A stretch of DNA of 64,000 nt, taken from Vandiemenella viatica (taxonomy: Eukaryota; Arthropoda; Insecta; Orthoptera; Morabidae). This document shows, in pieces, positions 45,037-57,127 of the stretch. The notes beneath the pieces are model-generated. The model had not been told where the DNA came from and did no database searches. It saw only the letters and a list, made by a program, of their open reading frames with translations. Position 1 is the first letter of the stretch, and each line of letters opens with the position of its first letter. A program made the translations under genes and the position numbers. Location of the stretch: assembly GCA_031002005.1 (NCBI GenBank), contig CM061919.1:170731121-170795120 (forward strand), written 5' to 3'.

Positions 45037-45429
45037 CTAATTTACAAAATAGTGTTCTAGATCACCACCTGCTTTCTTGAACCAGTACAACAAATCAAAT
45101 AAAAAAACTGACAATAGGTGGAAACTAGACGTGCCCCATCTAACCGCCCATGTTACCGCCGCGCGAAGTTCAGACAGCACGAGTTTCAGCAGCAACTTAT
45201 CGGCGACAGCGACGCCAATCATGGTAATCTTCGACAGAATCCACAAGATAACCAAACCTTGTGGTTTAGAAACAAAATCCCTACCACTCCCTTTTTCCAG
45301 CCTAGAATAGAGTGGTAACTTAGCATCACCGTACACGCCTTGTTGATACCCAATACTCCTCTTACTACACAAATTCCTTACTGAAACTTGCTCAAACAAC
45401 CAGCCGTACTCCCTTGTACATCGCGCCAT
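45037..45429 (-). CDS. Hypothetical 130-residue protein
   Basis: A single open frame on the same strand as VgR, about 1 kb upstream of it, starting at an ATG in good context ('aaaggATGg'). The N-terminus is basic and amphipathic ('MARCTREYGWLFEQVSVRN', 'LCSKRSIGYQQ'), possibly a mitochondrial targeting segment. A hydrophobic stretch 'GLVILWILSKITMIGVAVAD' follows, then 'KLLLKLVLSELRAAVTW'. Codon use in the first 95 residues looks coding, while the end ('LLSVFLFDLLYWFKK') is less convincing and may be past a splice site. I do not recognise the family. A TATA/Inr pair lies 430 bases upstream. No AATAAA follows closely. Confidence 0.4.
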   Translation of the reverse strand: MARCTREYGWLFEQVSVRNLCSKRSIGYQQGVYGDAKLPLYSRLEKGSGRDFVSKPQGLVILWILSKITMIGVAVADKLLLKLVLSELRAAVTWAVRWGTSSFHLLSVFLFDLLYWFKKAGGDLEHYFVN

Positions 45430-45862
45430 CCTTTATTAGATAGTTTTAACGTTTGCAACAGCCACAAATGGGGGATAGTTAACATCACAGAATACTGGAC
45501 TTCAAACAGAAAGAGCAATTTTTAGTTTCGGCGACTAGAATAATTTGTCAAGGGGATAGGCTCAACATAATAACCAAAAGAAAAGCTAAACTTCGTTGGA
45601 AGCAAAAGTAATAGCGTACGGTAATTGCCATCACTGCCTATACTCTATTGTAGTTAACTTCCCATCCTTAATAAAGACAGATTACCATTAAAAAAGATTA
45701 TTTCCCCAAAGTTACGTCCAGACTAATATATTAAAACCTCAACAAACTGATCACGGATTGGATGAAACAGAACCTACAAACTAGTCCGAATCTACACTTA
45801 CACGAATTATAAGTCTTTATATTCCTACTGCTACGCTGTGAAGACACGAAAACCCACCCCAC

Positions 45863-45896
45863 ACTGATGTCAATTGCCCCGTTCAGCTCATATATA
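45863..45896 (-). promoter_or_regulatory. Candidate core promoter (TATA + Inr)
   Basis: On the minus strand TATATA (45896-45891) is followed about 30 bases later by TCAGT (45867-45863), the arthropod initiator consensus. This would drive transcription toward the 130-codon frame and VgR. Confidence 0.4.
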
Positions 45897-45999
45897 GGCG
45901 CCTCAGAGGTTCATATCAAAACCCTTATCGCAAAGATAGAATAGTCAGCCTCGACAACAGTGACATCTGCTAGTGTTTTGATGGATAAATTTAAGAAGT

Positions 46000-47973
46000 T
46001 TATAATATTATTCTAATAACATTTTATTATTATAAATATTTTAAAATATTATTTGTTAACATTACAATACATGAAGACATCGTAGCTATTTCGTAGGTTA
46101 TTAACGGTCAGTATAAGTCTGTCTAGATAATATCTTTAAGCCGTTTGTAAATAATACATCCAGTACCACGCCAGAGTGTTATTTCTAGAAGTGCGTTCCT
46201 CTGTGCTTCGTTTTTGATGGTATGTATTTTTTATTAAATCCCTACAGTTGGAAAACTGCTAACAATCTGCTTATTTTTTAAAATTATTATTTCAACATCT
46301 CAATCGCGATCGTCTTGCTACTGTTTAGTTAACATAATAACTTTTACATTCTTTGAGAGAGTGCGAGATAATTGCACTGTGCCCCAATTATAAAATTTTG
46401 GATTATTAAAAATATTGATGCTGTGGAAGTCGAAACACAATTTGTTAAAGAAAAGAAATGGAAAAATCCACTTCTATCCACCAAACATTGCAAATAGTCT
46501 GTTCATCACAAGAATACTGTCCGTCCTTAAAATGTGATTAATATTGGTTTCCTAGATACCATCCCCTAGATTCGACCTTTAAGTTAGATTTCTAAACTTT
46601 TTAATATGTTTCTTGGCAGGTGTTTAGTATCGCGTGCAGTTATAATCTTTTAACCGACATATTTTTATTTTGTCAGTTATGAAACTGTCTGTTATTATTC
46701 ATATGGGATGATTTTGCTTTCGGCTCATATGTCAAATTTCATTGAAAATTACAAACTAGAACTATTGAAAATTTGCAATTGATACTGCCATGTAGCTATG
46801 AAGTCATGCAATTTTTTTTTTTTCTTTCCAAACTACAGGAGGTCAAAGTATTGAAGAATTTCTCACAAGAGCCATTCACATTCTCAATTTTCACTGTGGG
46901 TTGTAACAGGAAGGAAAAAAAAATCGTCTGTGCTTAAACCACAAACCATTTTTAAAATTTCTGTTGTTGGTCAAAATATAGTAGTTAAAACCTTTTTCTT
47001 ATTATTCTTACCCGATAAAGAGTCATCCAAAATTCAGTTGAAAATTTAATTTTTGGGGACGTGTGATGAGAACCATCATACGGGAGTCAAAATTGAGTTT
47101 TAAATTGAATCTTGAAGTATTATGGAAATCGATCGGTAGTCTTCCTTAAGCATATTGTAATGAGGAAACGTGAACAGGTGTGGTCAAATGCATGTTGCGT
47201 TCCGTCTATCGGCAGCTAATGCTTACATTTCATATAATAGATTTATTTAAATTGTTTTGACAGTTTTCTTCTCTAATGAGGTGTATGAAATTTCGTGTGT
47301 AGTTCACTGTCTGATATTCAAGCTACTTTAAGGTGAGTTTGTGTAACTTTGTGAAAATTGAGAATATGGTAAATTCGTGTATATAAGGACGTTCAATTAC
47401 AATGGTTTATTACAAACAGATGATTCAGTTTACTGTTGGCGGTGAATGACAGCTATTAAACGTAACGTGCATGTTAACGATCATATTTTTCATGTATACC
47501 GAGTATAATTCTGTGATTTGGATTCTATGGTACATACACGTGTTCTGACACCATAGCTAAGTATGATGCTTCCCCCGTAGAATCCGTCTAACCTTTGATA
47601 CTTTTAATATTGTGTGTAAGCGTTTTTAGTTTTGGATTAGTTCTACGTTTCTAACATATTGCGCTGTCCAAAAACTTAGCACTCTTGTATTTTTCTCAAT
47701 TGGCTGTCAAGGTTGATGTCGTCTGCCATTTCTTCACTTATCACGCATCATAATCTAGGTCTCCTTCAATAGTCAATTCCCCTCCCTCGAATGTATTTGC
47801 TGTTAACCAATCCGCCTGTTGAATGTGACCACGGTCCTTATTAAATTTCTCCGATGAACATTTTTTTCAATCACAGTTTTCATAGAAAATGCTGGTTTCT
47901 TATTTTATTAGTCCATATATCATATTTTCAAGTGAACTCGCTTCTCTTCTTTCGTACCGGAATTCTTAAACGT

Positions 47974-48015
<42 letters not shown>

Positions 48016-48060
48016 AAAAAAAAAATTATTGAACGTTTCTGATTGTATTTAAATGTATTT
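46000..48060. other. Gene-free AT-rich stretch with a long A-run
   Basis: No coding frame, TIR or SINE was recognised. An interrupted A-run of more than 40 spans about 47977-48025. Confidence 0.35.
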
Positions 48061-48506
48061 TATACAGCATATAAATGCATATTCAGGCCGTTTTCCCAGT
48101 TTTTGTCATATTACTTATTTTATTATTTATTTATTACAGTAGTATTTATGGTCATATAGTCATATTTTGAGGAAAAATCTGGTAATTTTTAATAGCAGCC
48201 TAACGGGAATTCACTAGAAGCTACAAGATGAGAAAAAATAAAGATAATTATTTATAGAAATGTACTCCCGTTATACACTGGAGGTAAAAACTAAACTGAA
48301 TGTCACTGAAGTAAAACTAAATTTACCCGATGTTGATAGGTTAATATCAAATGTGAAAAAGATTTTTGTCAAAGCTCCCGTGAGAATGACAACCTCGCTG
48401 GAACACATGGCTCGATACAAATAGCTATAATCGCGAATATTATGAAAACATAAAGTTTTTAATTTTAATAGCCATAAAAATTGTCCTATCTCTCTTTTCG
48501 ATCAAT

Positions 48507-48899
48507 TTGTTTAGAAATATGGCGTACATAAAGTCAAATTTTGCAGGCATCACAACTGAAATTTCTCGTCTTGAAGAAATTGTTCTGGAACTACATGAAA
48601 GTTTGGGGGTAGTTAAAAGTATGGAAACAGAGATAGGCCAAGCAGGGGGCAGTGTGGTTAGTTTGCTAAAGAACCAACTTGATAAAAGTTGTTGGGTGGG
48701 AATACTGGATATAAAACAATTTGTTAAATTATGATGTTTTACATAGTGGTGAATCTGTTTTGACTGTACAGTGACTTCACTCTGTTCAAATATTCTCCCG
48801 TGACATCTTGCTATGTTGAACGAAGCTTCTCACAGTACAAGACCGTTTTAAGCGACAACAGGAGAAAATTCCTCTTTGAGAACTTGAAGATTCATTAAT
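48507..48899 (+). pseudogene. hAT transposase / CGGBP1-like C-terminal relic
   Basis: The frame 48507-48734 reads 'FAGITTEISRLEEIVLELHE' and 'SLGVVKSMETEIGQAGGSV', and after a break another frame gives 'FKYSPVTSCYVERSFSQYKT' and 'LSDNRRKFLFENLKIH'. The second part is the hAT dimerisation-type segment shared by insect hAT transposases and CGGBP1-like proteins. The zinc finger and catalytic core are not visible. A sequence 'agatccgaaccctag' near 49160 resembles a hAT-type terminus, but its partner was not found. Confidence 0.65.
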
Positions 48900-49318
48900 C
48901 TACTAGTAATCCATTCATTTACAGGAATAATGTTCGAAAAAATTTAATTTCTGAATGGAGGAGTAAGTGCACGGAATCAAATTGTGTTGTCTACATGAAA
49001 GCGACAATACTGGATAAAATTAATGATGTATAACTGAGCATATTTTGATATTTAGTAATTTTCAATGTTTGGTCATATTTTGTCATTTTAGGTTATATTT
49101 ATCCATCTTCAAAGTTATATTTTCATGCATATTTTTCTAATTTTTTGGTCATAAAGATCCGAACCCTAGTTATTACTGTCCAGCTAGATCGCTCTGTAGC
49201 TTTTCATCAAGCTTTCCATTTTCATCCTGTACTAAATTACACTAGCAGTGCCATGACTTCATTCACGTGGACAAGAGAAGATATCGGTCGTTTTTTCTTT
49301 CATTTGTAAATTACCACC

Positions 49319-49559
49319 GAACGTGGTGGGTGAACGGTTAACGTTCTGGTCTCGCATTCGGGAGAATGCGGGTTCGAATCCCCGTCCGGGCATCCAGATT
49401 TGGGTTTTCCATGGTTTTCCCAAATAACTCCAGGCTAATGCCGGGATGCTTCCTTCAAAGGCCATGGCCGAATTCCTTCCCGTTCCTTGTCCCCAGTCCC
49501 ATCCCTCCTCTAATGACCTTAGCCGACGACGAGGCGTAAAGCAGTAAAAAAAAAAAAAA
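49319..49559 (+). mobile_element. SINE family A, full-length copy with 14-bp TSD
   Basis: TGTAAATTACCACC at 49305-49318 is repeated exactly at 49560-49573. The 241-bp insert has an A-box region 'gtggtgggtgaacggtta', the B box 'gggttcgaatcc', a core with 'ccatggttttcccaaa' and 'ggccatggccgaattcc', and the tail 'gacgaggcgtaaagcag' plus A13. This copy defines the family's full extent. Confidence 0.92.
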
Positions 49560-49573
49560 TGTAAATTACCACC

Positions 49574-50115
49574 ATTAATGTACTAAAGTTTCAGGATGAA
49601 AATCGGTAAAAAATTGTAAGTGGAATAAAAATAATTTACAAAGGTACACGACCGATCAAATTATTATATACAGTTGTCGGCAAAGCTTGCATGATTTCTT
49701 GGACTTTTTTTTATATTAAGTCATGTTAAACATTTAGATTGCGGCAAGGCTTGCCCGAAAAAATATTAAATTGGTAGATTCTATTACAAAACAATTTAGC
49801 AGACGATTTTTTTTAATATTATTATTATTTCTTTGAGTGTTGTCACATTGAAACTCGTGGTAAGGTATCACTAACGTAACATATCATTGTGAACCCTAAA
49901 TATTTCCTGATTTGTTTATTTAATTTCCCCCCACACCTGGTTTCCTATTCCATAATTTATTTTTATCTCAAAATTTATTGGGATTTCTGGAGATCACAAT
50001 TCTCCGAGGAATCGGAGTCAAAATACTGATTTAGTTAAAAGCAAGACACTTCTAGAAACACTATCTTAAGTAATTTTATCGGTATCATGCTGGTCCAAAC
50101 TTTATCACAATAATT
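49574..50115. other. No feature seen
   Basis: AT-rich spacer without recognisable coding or repeat structure. Confidence 0.3.
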
Positions 50116-50119
50116 GCTT

Positions 50120-50391
50120 GAGAAAAAAGGGGCTTTTCCAGGATTTTGGTTTGCTGGTGGTGGTGGTTGGTTGGGGGGGGGGGGGCGCATGAGTAGATTC
50201 TGTGAACTTTGGTTTGGGGAGGGGGGGCTTGAGTCAGGCAAGGGTAGTCTTTATAATCTCCTCAGATTGCTGCCCCCTTGAGAGATCAGGAGAGCTAAAA
50301 AAAAAAAAAGTGTGTTCCCGAAATTACGATGTCGGGGGTGGACCTAGATACTTTGGGGGGCTTGAGGCCCCCCCCCCACTCTGCCCCTGCT
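50120..50391 (+). mobile_element. hAT-like MITE copy
   Basis: It carries 'ccaggattttggttt', 'gggcttgagtcaggcaaggg' and 'cctagatacttt', colinear with the 22936 element, and ends 'ctctgcccctg'. Flanks 'cttgagaaa' and 'cttgaaaa' may be a decayed duplication. Several G/C homopolymers are present. Confidence 0.65.
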
Positions 50392-50589
50392 TGAAAATAT
50401 ATGTGGTGTATCACAACCTAATAGTTGCTTGAAATAATGATACATGGTTTATTACAAGCTAATTACCACTTGAGAAATAATATGTTCTGCCATTGACAAT
50501 CTCAGTAATATGACGTCATTAGTCAGTACGGAGGAATGTTGTAGACTCAATTTATTGAGGTCATAATACCACCCACCTATTTTCTCTCT

Positions 50590-52250
50590 TTAAAATTTTT
50601 AAGTTCTTTCAGTGTTTCTGGTAAATCTTTCATCGTTTCTCTTGACAATCTATTTTAGTCCTTGACTCCCTTTCTCAGAAAAGAAAATTTAGGGCTGGCC
50701 TTGCATTCGGGAGGACACCAGTTCTAATCCCCGTCTGGCCATCTAGGGTTTTCTATGATTTACCCAAATTACACCAGGTGTATGCCAGGATGCTTCCTTC
50801 AAAAGGCCATGGCTGAATTTCTTCCCATTCCTTGCCTCATCCTTTACTGCCCCTAATGACCTCAATGTTGACGAGGCACAATGCCATAAGCAAATGATGA
50901 TAAATTAGAGCCAGGTTATGGTCGTGATTCAAGCCTCACTCGCAGTACTATTTTCAGCCTCTTCCTGCATTCCATACCAGCTCCTATGATTGTGTTTTGT
51001 GATAATTTCCACAAAAAATCTACCTGTCCTACTTTGCACCCCCTTCAGTACCTGTTTTGTTGCCAAAAATAGGGAGCACTTACTACACCACTATATTCAA
51101 GCAATGGTCTGACCAATGTTTTTTTTAACTCAATTTATTTCTCTCATCACCCTCCATGAACTGAAAGTTTTTGAAATCTTTCCCTGTCCAATTAAGTTTA
51201 CTACCAAATATTATTTGAAGGTATTTACACTTTAGGTCTTAACAAACTATTCCTCCTCCACTCAACAATCTGAAAGGACTTTGATTATTTTATCTGTGTA
51301 CCTAATCGGATGACTATTCTGTTTCCATGCCATTTTGATCTACCAAGCTAGATACCCTGTAGATGTGCACAGTCTTCTCCTTTTGCAATCATACTGTATA
51401 ACATGCTGTATAATTTCTCACTGTAAACTACTAACACAATCCATAAGAATAATGAAAAGCAGTAGACACAATTCATTACCCAGTTGCACTCCCATTTTCA
51501 CTTCCATCTCCTTTGATACTGCATTTCTTATTCCTTTCGCTTTCTACCTTTTAAAAAATTTTTTACCCAGCGAGTGACTTTTTCATCTGCTTGAAGAATT
51601 TTTATCCTATTTATCAGCTCACTCTGTCAAACTCCTTGAGGAGGTCAAGTGCTGCTATCAACTTGACCTCCCTTGTCCACTTTGCCTGAAATATCCTGTA
51701 GCTTACTAATGGAGGTTAACATGAATATCCTATACTGAGCACATCTTCAACTAGTTTGTTTCCTCAGAAACATTTCTGATGTGGTTGCACATCAATTTCT
51801 TCATCAAAATACCTACCACTTATGTCAAACTAATAAGCCTGTAATTTTCTATACCGTTTCTCCTCTTTTATGGACCAGCACTACTATTGCCAAGTCCTCT
51901 AGTTCGTGGCAAGACCCAATCTAAACAATGTATTTTATTGTATCATGTCTGCTTATCTTTAACACAGCTGTAGTAATGTTAGCCATACTGGCTCTTTTTT
52001 TTAGTTCATTCATATAGTCCTCGGGATCTGTCTCAAATATTTTGGTCTGCTCATTTCTACTTGTACGGAGAACACCTCCTGATTTACACCATCTCATCCC
52101 TGAGTGATAGTCTATATTAGCCTAATTAAACTTGTTACTTAATAACTGCACTTTCTTTTCAAATCTTCCTACCCTGTTCACAACTATCTACATATTTTTC
52201 CTATACCTCATTTTTCCAACATAGTTATAGAAATTTCTATTAGTATGATT
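50590..52250 (-). pseudogene. Antisense LINE relic
   Basis: Minus-strand broken frames run in LINE order from high to low coordinates: 'LVHKRGE' (VHKKG-type RT segment), 'LDLLKEFDRVS' (motif A, KAFD decayed), then 'KKTLVRPLLEYSGVV' near 51080-51130, and a last 'FSEKGSQGLK' run near 50650. It is interrupted by a SINE at about 50690-50890. Confidence 0.65.
50690..50890 (+). repeat. SINE family A copy inside the LINE relic
   Basis: Head 'ccttgcattcgggagg' and 'ccagttctaatccccgtc', core 'ggccatggctgaatttc', tail 'gacgaggcacaatgcc'. It is oriented opposite to the LINE it interrupts. Confidence 0.8.
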
Positions 52251-52439
52251 GCATGGTCCCCTGTACACATAATATTCTTCATAAAACCTTTTTTGCATTA
52301 GGAAATTTTATTATATCTTAGCCATATGGATGACCAAATTAAGTTTGATTGTTGTAAATTAATGTGTAAATTTAAAAAAATTTCAGCGTACCTTATACAA
52401 AATAAATTTCATTGAATTTATTCTGATTTTTCAGCCGTT

Positions 52440-52510
52440 TAGTTGGAATGGGTGTGTAGAGAAATTGTCACCACAGCAAATGCTTATCACAATTAAATTG
52501 AAAAGTTGAG
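52440..52510 (+). repeat. LINE 3' UTR end fragment
   Basis: 'gtgtgtagagaaattgtcac' and the following 'cacaattaaattgaaa' match the end of the 62.5 kb relic ('gtgcgtagggaaattgccac'), so both derive from the same LINE family's 3' end. Confidence 0.5.
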
Positions 52511-52519
52511 AGTGGACCA

Positions 52520-53210
52520 ATTTTTAAAAGTTTTTGGAGCTTACATATCTTAAAATGCACCTAAAAATATGTTCCAAAACCACTTTTATGACTGTTCAAT
52601 GAAAAAAATATCATTTTTTGTTAGTATTTATATGTATACACACACAGGAAAATTCTTATTCGATTGATCCCAATGAAATTTCATTTATAGTAGGTAGGAG
52701 ACTGGTGCACAATTTTATATTGAATTATAAAAATGTGCTAGTCATCAATAAACTTAATAACAGTTAATCATGTCTAATATATTATTTACAAGTATAACAC
52801 AAAAATAGTGAAATTTCCCATTGTGAAACAGACTGAAAGGAATTAACAAATAAAAAAATCTTTAGCATTGTCTCCATCTAAACATTTTATATTTGCTGGA
52901 GACTACTGAAAATATTTACAGCAGAGTAGGTATCTAACTAAATTTCTGTATGAAAGGATTTAAGATATTTCATATGGTTTACCTAACAGAAAAAGGTTTC
53001 TGACTACAGAATACAGAAAACAGCTTGACAGCTTATATGCCTACAGTGTTCAATACTCCTAAATAGTTGAAGTTGTTTGGAATTTAAGTGCGAAGGAGCA
53101 AATTCGCAAGAGGAAAGAAATTTCCTAACACATCCACTTTACTATTTCATAATTTTTTTTTTTTTTTACTTTAAATTCTTTGAATGCAATATTGGCACCC
53201 ATCTTTAATG
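52520..53210. other. No feature seen
   Basis: AT-rich, with no coding or repeat signal that I can support. Confidence 0.3.
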
Positions 53211-53214
53211 AATT

Positions 53215-55500
53215 TTAATTTTAAATTGTTTCAGTGTTTCTGGTAAATTTTTCAACTTTTCTCTTGGTAATTTCCAATTCTCTGACACCTCCCTTATCAA
53301 AGAAAGAAAAATTTCTTACTCGATTACACTGCATTCAGGAGCCAGCTAGCAGTCATGATAATTTTTTCCCCTTCCTTGTACTACTCCTTAGCAGGGCCAG
53401 ATTAAAACAGCGTGGGACCCATAGCAATGTAAAGAAGTGGCCCTTGGTTTTTTCCATCGGGGCCAGTAATAGAGCTATCTGTCCAACCCATGTAGCCAAT
53501 ATATGCAGTGTCTTCCAACTACACCCAATGCAGCTTCTTTATTATATTGGTTATAATTGTGTTTTACCAAAATTTCAATAAGAAAATCTAACTTTGTGTC
53601 CCCTAGAACTCCTATATTTGATACCCATAATTGGGATTCTGTTTGCCAAGGTCTTCTAAATCAGTTAAGTCACTGCCCTGGTTCATCCCATCATCACCCA
53701 CTCCGATAAATGAAGATTTTAAAATCTGTCATTACCATCTATCTAATTTCCCCTGCAATTTGTGTTTACTATCAAACGTTATGCCAAGATATTTATACTT
53801 AAATTATTTACAAGCAATTTATCCTCCAGTTTATAACCATAAAGAAGAACCTTTTCTTATCTGTGTTCCTAATAAATAGATTCTTCTTACAAATCAGTAT
53901 TTCCACATTTCTGATGTGATTGAGGTCAAATTAAGGGGTCTGTAACTTTCAACCCTATTTGTAATGTCTTGTTTATGAACCAATATTATTACACTTTTTC
54001 AGTGCTCGGGTAAGCAGCAAAACTCCAAATACAATCTAAATGATATTTCAAGAGATGTTACAATACCATATTCACCTATCTTAAACAAAATTTACAGTAA
54101 TATAGCCACACTACTGCTTTACGTTAATTTAGCATTCTTAGTTCCTTCATATCATTGTGAAAATCTATTTTAAATGTTTAGATTTTTTTCTATTTTCGTT
54201 GAAAAGCTCCCCATTTTCTCCAATTCTTGAATGATAGTCTAATGATCTCATTAAACCAGTTAAATAAAATATCTTTTTATATTCTTCGTAACTTCTTCCG
54301 TATCTTTATCTTCACTTCCCCTCATTTTTCTAAGATAGCCATAGAAATTTCTAGATGCATCATTCACTGATTCTCATTCATCCATAATATTCTTCATAAA
54401 CTGGTTTTAGCTTCCTACTTTGTTGGTACAATTTTATTTTTCAGTTGTTTTAAACGCTGTCTATTAACTCTGTTGTGTTCTCTTCTCACTAACCTATTTA
54501 ACCTCTGCACCTCCCTATTATGATGTCTGTGCTTTTATTTTCCATTTTGAAACAAACATTTCTTCCCTATGTGTATTATTTCCTTGAATCTCATCTCTGC
54601 TGTACATGTCCTCTCTTTCCCTGGAATTTATCTTCAATTCTGAAGAATGTGCCTTTTTTAATTGTACTTGGAGCCACTCTGTTTTGTGCAACTGGGTAAG
54701 TGAATCCTTCATTAACCATCAGAATTGTCATGATCACTTATTCCTTGTTACTTGAGACCACATAAGTTTAGTAGTCTTTATTAGGAAACTATCCAACATG
54801 ATTTTTTCCCCTGTACTCTACTGTACCACCTGTACAAATCCTTCTTCCTTCAGTAAGTTATTTGCAATTCTCTGCTTCCTTTCACTACTTATCTTATTTC
54901 CTTCTCAGTCCACATCTGGTAAATTTATTTCTCCGCCAATAATAACATTTGTACACTCACCTCGGATCTCTGAATACAAATTTAATCTCTCCACACATCT
55001 CATAGTCATCATTCATTCATTCCCTACTATAAACCGCCAGGACTCTAATTCTTTTTCCTTCACCTCAGAAACCATCCCCCATTATTACATGACTATCATT
55101 ATGTTTACATTATCAAAGTTTAAAATTCTTCAGAAACCAGTTTGCAAACTCCTGCATTTTCCTCTATCATCATCAGAGGAAACCTCATTTCCTTTAATCA
55201 TGAATCTACTTCTGTAACTGTTTGTGTATCTCCCTTATGTTATCAAACTCCATTACTTTGTTCATCATACTCCCACAATTCACAAGTAACAGTTTTGTAT
55301 TGTGCTTTGTCATATACTGTGCATTATATTTCATCCTCATTTTGTGTCCCTCTCTTTCCCTGATTACCTCAGAAACCTCTTACCATTTGTTATTTCTCCT
55401 ATCATACACCTGTATTCAATGACCCTTTGGTCATCTGTATTCAATGATCCTTTGGTCACCTATTTTTACCTTCCACCAGCAGCCTCTAACCTACAAAAGG
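53215..55500 (-). pseudogene. Second antisense LINE relic
   Basis: Minus-strand frames give 'VESYRPLNLTSITSEMW' near 53940 (the YRPISLTS segment), preceded by an 'IILVHKQD' run, then 'KYLGITFDSKHKLQGKL' near 53770-53800, and a 3' run near 53230-53330 matching 50.6 kb. The order is LINE-like on the minus strand. Above 54.2 kb the coding signal fades and the start is not definable. A MITE fragment sits at 53393. Confidence 0.6.
53393..53590 (+). mobile_element. MITE fragment, same family as 57.1 kb
   Basis: It starts 'gcagggccagattaaaacag', then 'cccatagcaatgtaaagaag' and 'ggcccttgg', colinear with the 57128 element for about 90 bases. The right end was not recognised. Confidence 0.55.
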
Positions 55501-55509
55501 TACACTCCT

Positions 55510-56330
55510 AAAGCAATCATAACTGGAAGTGGACTCAATTACTGCTATGGCTAAAAACTCTGAAACCCTTCTGTTTAGGGGAAGTTTGTCTGCTGAAATC
55601 ATGTCTACCATAGGTGTCAATATGCATAATCCTCATGACAGCCCCCAGAAGCACTTCTGCCTCATAGTTGGGTTCAGTTATGGCCAATCATGGTGACTTC
55701 AAATCTACATGAGCTTCACCATTATATGTTGATATTCCGTCCCCACCTTTAATTATCAAATAAAATATTATTTCTTCTGCTAAATTGCTTCAATTTTTAC
55801 TGTGTGAGTAAGACAAATTCATGGAAGAAGAATAAATTTATGTTGAAATTACAGAGTAGAATACAGTGTGATATAGCTTGAATTCTGAAGAAGTTTTCAT
55901 TTCAATATCCTTCTAAGCACTCGTTTAATTAAAATAGCTGAACTAGGAAAGGCTACATAAAAATTACAGTGGCCAACATTTTATCAGCTGGAATATTAGA
56001 TGCTATATAATTACATGGACTATCGTGTCTTATGGAGGTGAACGTAGACCCATTGGAATAGGATTTAGCATTTTGGGCATTTTTGAGAGTGATACAAAGC
56101 TGTATAAACAGTATGCTTTTTAGGGTTAGCAACCAAAGGGGGGGGGAGAGGAAACTGAATCCTTATAATTTCTAATGTCTGTAAAATTTCACAGGCCTAT
56201 TGTTCCATTGACAACGAAACAGATATGTAGTCAACTACTAGATTTTTTAAAGTATGCTTTCCGAAAACAAAAGACGGGTGATTTTTTGTTTGATTGATTT
56301 TTGTTTACCGAATTGTGCTTGAAATCACTG
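55510..56330. other. No feature seen
   Basis: AT-rich spacer with a short G-run near 56138. No coding frame was recognised. Confidence 0.3.
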
Positions 56331-56335
56331 ACTGA

Positions 56336-56552
56336 GTGTGGTGGGTGAGCGATAACGCTCAGGCCTCGCATTCAGGGGGATGCAGGTTTGAATCCCCGTC
56401 CGGGCAGCCAGATTTGAGTTTCCATGGTTTCCCGAAATCACTCCAGGTGAATGCCGAGATGTTTACTTCAATAGGCCAAGGCCGAATTCCTTGCCCCAGT
56501 CCTTTCCCGCCTCTGACGACGTCGACGAGGCGTAAAGCCATAAGCAAAAAAA
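56336..56552 (+). repeat. SINE family A copy
   Basis: A full head 'ggtgggtgagcgataacg' with B box 'ggtttgaatccccg', then 'ccatggtttcccgaaatcac' and the tail 'gacgaggcgtaaagccataa', A-run and (TA)n. Confidence 0.85.
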
Positions 56553-56569
56553 ATATATATATATGGAAT

Positions 56570-57125
56570 CCTTGGATAGGTGCTTTTTATTTTATTTATC
56601 AATCTTGTTTCATGGATTGCTCAAAACTGAAATCATTGTTTTGAGAAACTTTTATCTAGCTGCCCATTTCGCCAGCTTCCTTCTTCTAATTTTTCAACCA
56701 TATGATTGAAAAAAATTAATGATATCTTCGGAAGAAAAGTGTTTTGAATGAGATATGTTGACAACATTTTCGAATTTTCACTTCTTTTGTAACAAACAGA
56801 TTCGTAATTCCGACAACTTTACATTTTTTTGCAATAAAATTCACAGGCATGTGTTTTACTAACTTCAAAACAGATTTACAGGCAAATGTACAATAATAAT
56901 AATAATGTGCTGTCATAGACTGTCTGTCATATTGTATTTTGTTACAATTTCAAGTAGTTACGTGTGCGACATCCACATTTTGCCAGTAATCAAGGAGAAA
57001 ACTTTTATCACGTAACCATTAACCATACTTCCAGGTGACACCAAATATTACAGTGCAGCTCAGTAATTACTTATTTCTTAGCAAATACTTATTTGGAGAC
57101 CGCTGGAAGCAGAGTAATCAGGCAA
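56570..57125. other. No feature seen
   Basis: AT-rich, with short frames only. Confidence 0.3.
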
Positions 57126-57127
57126 GT

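Noticed and set aside
47850..48042. Short frame ending in poly-Lys
   Set aside because: The coding run is created by the long A-run and has no start support or domain.
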